Shown here: positions 60,654-64,000 of the stretch, one piece after another
Numbering within the stretch: the first letter of the stretch is position 1
Layout: every line of letters begins with the position of its first letter
Assembly (NCBI GenBank): GCA_964564915.1
Contig: CAZMCU010000002.1
Coordinates: 1-64,000, forward strand
Reading direction: 5' to 3'
Origin: JAFGBM01 sp964564915
GTDB taxonomy: Bacteria; Actinomycetota; Actinomycetes; Actinomycetales; Demequinaceae
DNA length: 64,000 nucleotides
Program-made: the position numbers and the translations under genes
Notes under the pieces: generated by a model
Told to the model about the DNA's origin: nothing
What the model saw: the letters and a program-made list of their open reading frames with translations, nothing else
The model's database searches: none

Positions 60654-62342
60654 CTATCGTACGCGGCGACGCAGCTTGCGAACGATGGGCGCGACAGCCG
60701 CCCGTCCCTCGTGAACCCCGAGGAGCGTCAGGAAAAGGATGTAGAGGCCGAGCATGAGCATCCCGACGAGCGCACAAATCGCGGCGGCGAGGGCGACCGA
60801 GGGGAAGCCGACCGGGGTGACGTCCGGACCAAGGCGAACGGCAAACCATCCCACGACGAGGGCGGGCATGACGGCGAGAACCGCACGAACGTGGGTCTGT
60901 GCGACCCTTCGACCGTCGAGACCCCCCAGGCGTCGTCGGAGTCCCCCGAGACGAAGGGCCATGGCGATGGCGTTGGAGGAAGCCATGCCGACGCCAATCG
61001 CCACCACCCACCAACGAGGCTCGAGGAGGGCTTGACCGAGGAGGGCAATGCCAACGAGCGCGACGGCCATGGGGATTTGGATAAGGAAGAGGGAACGCCC
61101 ATCTTCGACGGCAAAGTAGGCGGCCTTGATGAGAACCATGGCCCCCAGCGGAACCAGGCCCAGGCTCATGGCGATGACAACGGGAGAGATGGTCCCCAGT
61201 TCGGCTGCTGTAGCGCTAGGGACCAGGACCCTTACGGCGGCCGGCGCGAGGGCGACGAGAGCCGCGGTGGAGAAGATCGAGAAGATCGCGATGGTGCGAA
61301 GGCCGCGGGAGACCTCGCCCCGAAGGCCGGGCATATCGTTCGCTGCTCCGAATCGGGACATTCCGGTAAACAGTGCGGTAACGATCGAGACGGTCACGAG
61401 GGAATGCGGGACGAGGTAGATGAGGAGAGCGTTCGTGTAGGCGGCGTTCGAAGCGACGTCGTGAGCGCCCTGGGTAGCGGGAGCCGCGGACGCGATGCGC
61501 GAGCACCACGCGACGCCCACCTGTTCGACGAGCACGGCGGCGAGGGTCCACCCCGCGACCTTCTTCACTCCGTCGAGTTCGCCGTGAGGCCCCGACCACT
61601 GGAAGCGCCACCGGTAACCCGAGCGGATGAGAGGCCGGATGAGCACAACGGCCTGAGCAACGATTCCCAGGGTCGCGACACCGGCGAGAAGGGCGATCTT
61701 TCCCGATCCCCACGTGGAAGCAAGCGACACGGTGCTCTCGGCGTTGGCGTGACGGCCAAAGAGCAGGAGGAAAGCGACGAGGCCGACGATGGCGACGACG
61801 TTGTTCGCGACAGGAGCCCACATGTACGGCCCGAAGCGTTCGCGGGCATTGAGGACTTGTCCCAGGAGCGCATACATCCCGTAGAAGAACACTTGAGGCA
61901 TGCACCAGAGGGCAAACGCGATGGCGAGGGCCCGTTGATCCGAACTCCAGCCGGACGTGTAGATGCTGATCATCACGGCCGAACCCACGGTCAACACGAC
62001 GGTGATGGCGAACAGCATCGTGCTTCCCAAAGTGATGATGCGATCGACGGTGCGTTTGCCATCCTTGCGAGCGAGGGCTCGAACGATCTGAGGGACGACG
62101 ACGGCGTTGAGGACTCCGGACAAGAGGATCGAGTACATGACGGTGGGGATGGCATTGGCCCGGTCAAAGGCGTTCGCCGCGGGTGCATCAACCCCCAGCA
62201 CCGCGACGAGGAGGGCGTTGCGAACGAATCCCAGAATGCGGGAGACCGCGGTCCCACTTGCCATGACCGCGGTGTTCCGATGGAGCGAACGCGGGGTGAT
62301 GGGGAAGGAGTCCGGTTCGATCGAGGAGTCGGCAGCCGTCAT
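60654..62342 (-). CDS. murJ: lipid II flippase MurJ (MviN family)
   Basis: Moves lipid II across the membrane. The 562-residue protein has about 14-15 helices and family marks: ASGTAVSRILGFVRNALLVAVLG, VFFYGMYALLGQVLNARERFGPYMWAP and VPHSLVTVSIVTALFTGMSR, given here in short pieces of neighbouring sequence. A basic C-terminus (RKLRRRVR) ends it; the large kinase-like and jelly-roll parts of mycobacterial MviN are absent. ATG 62342 starts 1 nt after the stop of the upstream gene, so it is translationally coupled. The pseudokinase gene follows after 37 nt. Confidence 0.95.
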   Translation of the reverse strand: MTAADSSIEPDSFPITPRSLHRNTAVMASGTAVSRILGFVRNALLVAVLGVDAPAANAFDRANAIPTVMYSILLSGVLNAVVVPQIVRALARKDGKRTVDRIITLGSTMLFAITVVLTVGSAVMISIYTSGWSSDQRALAIAFALWCMPQVFFYGMYALLGQVLNARERFGPYMWAPVANNVVAIVGLVAFLLLFGRHANAESTVSLASTWGSGKIALLAGVATLGIVAQAVVLIRPLIRSGYRWRFQWSGPHGELDGVKKVAGWTLAAVLVEQVGVAWCSRIASAAPATQGAHDVASNAAYTNALLIYLVPHSLVTVSIVTALFTGMSRFGAANDMPGLRGEVSRGLRTIAIFSIFSTAALVALAPAAVRVLVPSATAAELGTISPVVIAMSLGLVPLGAMVLIKAAYFAVEDGRSLFLIQIPMAVALVGIALLGQALLEPRWWVVAIGVGMASSNAIAMALRLGGLRRRLGGLDGRRVAQTHVRAVLAVMPALVVGWFAVRLGPDVTPVGFPSVALAAAICALVGMLMLGLYILFLTLLGVHEGRAAVAPIVRKLRRRVR

Positions 62343-62343
62343 G

Positions 62344-64000
62344 TCACAACTGGCTTTCGTCGTCGGGAAGGGGCGTGGGGCCCAGACGAGTGTCGGCGCG
62401 TCCCCTGCGTATGGTTCGGAACACTCCACCGATCAGGAGGGCAAACGCGAGGCTGGCGATGCCGATGGTGAAGGCGTCGCCCCACTGGGCACGGATCCTC
62501 ATGTGCACCTCGGTCACCGGTGTCAGGCGAGTGCCGTCGTGGTTGGTGAGACTCACGCGGACGACAACGTTCCCGCTGGAGACCGCGGTTACCGGGATGA
62601 GAACCTGCTGCGTCGAACCGGGGGCCACGACCACCTCAGGGCGATCGTGGATGCGTAGGATCGGGGATCGGCTATTCAGCACGACGGTGACCGTGACCGC
62701 GACGTCGAGGTCGTTCTGGACGTTGACGGGAACATTCCCCGACGCGCTGATGAGGTTGAGGGAGCTACTGCCGGGAAGGCTTACCTTGGCCCTCACCTCG
62801 TCGATGTTGGCAATTGCTGTGGAGATCGCGGTATCTCGTGCCTCGGGGTCGCCACGGCGGTTGAACGCGAGGCTGCGAAACAGAGCGTCTTGGAGGGGAA
62901 GCGCGAAAGCTTGCGGATCCTCGGTGGCGGCGGCAAGGGCCAAGAGTCCTCGCAACGAGAGGCCAGCTCCCGTGACGGTCGATGCGGGGATGTCCGTCGA
63001 CGACGGGGAAGAATCCGGGAGCGTCAGAATCGCCTGTTGATCGAGGTCGACGGCGCCCGTGAGAGGAAGGAACTCTGTCCACGGGCTATTGAGGAGAGCC
63101 GTGAGCGTGGGGAACTGTTGCGTGGATTCGACGGACCAGGAGGGTTCCGCTAGGGCAAGCACGGGGTTTCCGGCGGGGTTGCTCTCCGAGAGCAGGGCGG
63201 TCTCTGCGACAACCCGCGCGGGAGCCGTCGCGCTCCTTTCGGGACCCGCGCTAAGAGCAAGGCTGAGTCCGATGTCGGGAACGAGCAAGAGAGGGTCATC
63301 GTCAAGGGGTGGCTCACGATGGACGATTCCGGGGGCGACGCCGCCGGAATATCCGCTCAATTCAGACGAGTCCGAAGAGAACGACGGGACCACGATGACG
63401 GCGGACGCTTCGCGACTCACCGCAAGATCGACGGTTGCCGCGTCGAGGTCGGTAGCGAGGGCGATCCACGGAAGCGTGGAGAAGTAGGCGGGAGCCTCCT
63501 CGCGTGACTCATCGAGGGCATGATCGAGAATGTCTTGGCTTCCGTTGCGGGCAAGAGAGGCAACATCCAGGTTTCCGGCCGGGAGGAGGAACACGTTCGA
63601 CGTGGATAGAAAGGCGGCGGATTCCGTGGAGAGCAGCGTGGGATCGACGGCGAACGTGACATCGGTATTCGCGGCAGCAGACACCAGGGCATCGACCCTT
63701 TCGGTTGTTCCGGACGCCACAACGACCACCGAGACGGGAGTGACGGTGGGGTCGGTGTCGAGCCATGTGGTACACGTGTGAACCTGCTGGAGGACCTGGC
63801 CATCGAGATCGAGGGTGATGGTCACGCCGTACACCCCCCACTCGCCTGGGGGTAGGGCAAGGACATTGGTGGGGGCGGAGGCGCTCACCGAAACGGATCC
63901 AGCAGCGGGAACTCCGGAATCTTCCCCGACGAGGGTTCGGGCAACTTCGCGGGTTTCCAGGTCGAGGGTGCCCGCGTCCCAGGAACTCAGCTGTGCACGG
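62344..64000 (-). CDS. DUF6049-type secreted or membrane protein (5' partial)
   Basis: The frame stays open to the right window edge, so the N-terminus is missing. About 550 residues are visible: an extracytoplasmic part rich in Ala, Ser, Thr and Val, and one transmembrane helix close to the end (GIASLAFALLIGGVFRTI) with a short basic cytoplasmic tail. It occupies the place of M. tuberculosis Rv3909, upstream of mviN, and is conserved there in actinobacteria; the function is unknown. It is coupled to murJ by a 1-nt spacing. Confidence 0.82.
   Translation of the reverse strand, partial: RAQLSSWDAGTLDLETREVARTLVGEDSGVPAAGSVSVSASAPTNVLALPPGEWGVYGVTITLDLDGQVLQQVHTCTTWLDTDPTVTPVSVVVVASGTTERVDALVSAAANTDVTFAVDPTLLSTESAAFLSTSNVFLLPAGNLDVASLARNGSQDILDHALDESREEAPAYFSTLPWIALATDLDAATVDLAVSREASAVIVVPSFSSDSSELSGYSGGVAPGIVHREPPLDDDPLLLVPDIGLSLALSAGPERSATAPARVVAETALLSESNPAGNPVLALAEPSWSVESTQQFPTLTALLNSPWTEFLPLTGAVDLDQQAILTLPDSSPSSTDIPASTVTGAGLSLRGLLALAAATEDPQAFALPLQDALFRSLAFNRRGDPEARDTAISTAIANIDEVRAKVSLPGSSSLNLISASGNVPVNVQNDLDVAVTVTVVLNSRSPILRIHDRPEVVVAPGSTQQVLIPVTAVSSGNVVVRVSLTNHDGTRLTPVTEVHMRIRAQWGDAFTIGIASLAFALLIGGVFRTIRRGRADTRLGPTPLPDDESQL

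Noticed and set aside
60711..62471. 586-codon plus-strand frame opposite murJ
   Set aside because: It mirrors the codon bias of murJ, has no recognisable family and no ribosome site.
1..64000. CRISPR array, prophage or insertion sequence
   Set aside because: No regularly spaced repeats, integrase, transposase, phage structural gene or terminal inverted repeats of an element were seen.

Overview
The window is a GC-rich actinobacterial chromosome segment around the replication origin. The evidence is the gene order dnaA-dnaN-recF-dciA-gyrB-gyrA read leftwards and rpmH-rnpA-yidD-yidC-jag-rsmG-parA-parB read rightwards. Other marks are the PknA/PknB/PstP/RodA/PbpA/FhaA block, a class E sortase, CrgA, a MurJ-plus-pseudokinase pair and frequent GTG starts. 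It looks like a draft genome of an Actinomycetes member; genus cannot be fixed from what I see. Two 100-N scaffold gaps are present, and one of them is demonstrably artificial.

Layout. 1-4.0 kb: the 3' end of a giant DUF11-repeat surface protein with an LAATG sorting signal. 4-17 kb: metabolic and repair genes (aldo/keto reductase, MFS transporter, GNAT, metE, OsmC protein, metF, tag, mutT) and a gcvP-gcvT-gcvH operon preceded by a small DUF1508 gene. 17-25 kb: a glycan locus with two GT2 enzymes, a GT4-like enzyme, a flippase-like membrane protein and all four dTDP-rhamnose genes (rfbA, B, C, D) split over both strands, ending at tRNA-Leu(CAG). 25-35 kb: fhaA-fhaB-pstP-rodA-pbpA-pknA-pknB, tightly coupled by 1-8 nt overlaps (one junction abuts; pknB follows after 59 nt), then an isolated crtI. 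35-39.6 kb: pabA, a small membrane protein, sortase E, crgA, rhomboid protease, cyclophilin and a protein with a histone-H1-like tail. 39.6-50.2 kb: tRNA-Ala, a 39-residue protein, tRNA-Ile, the DUF3566 gene, gyrA, gyrB, dciA, recF, dnaN, putative oriC and dnaA. 50.4-55.7 kb: rpmH to parB with two identical parS sites. 55.7-64 kb (minus strand): Ddl-like ligase, aminotransferase, a thioredoxin reductase-thioredoxin fusion, a pseudokinase, murJ and a DUF6049-type protein cut by the window edge.

How it fits together. The PknA/PknB kinases, PstP phosphatase, FhaA/FhaB readers, RodA/PbpA synthase pair, MurJ, its separate pseudokinase and CrgA form the actinobacterial cell-wall growth control network. 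In Mycobacterium the pseudokinase is fused to MurJ and, once phosphorylated by PknB, binds FhaA; here it is a separate gene. Sortase E and the LAATG surface protein are a plausible enzyme-substrate pair. ParA/ParB/parS, DnaA and gyrase are the replication and segregation core.

No phage, insertion sequence or CRISPR array was seen. I found no wholly new system. The points most worth a second look are the TrxB-TrxA fusion with a SigR/SigH-like promoter, the split MurJ/pseudokinase, the recurrent -10-to-start-codon spacing that implies leaderless mRNAs, the lone crtI in the kinase locus, and the k-mer-overlap assembly gap that breaks an intact acetyltransferase gene.
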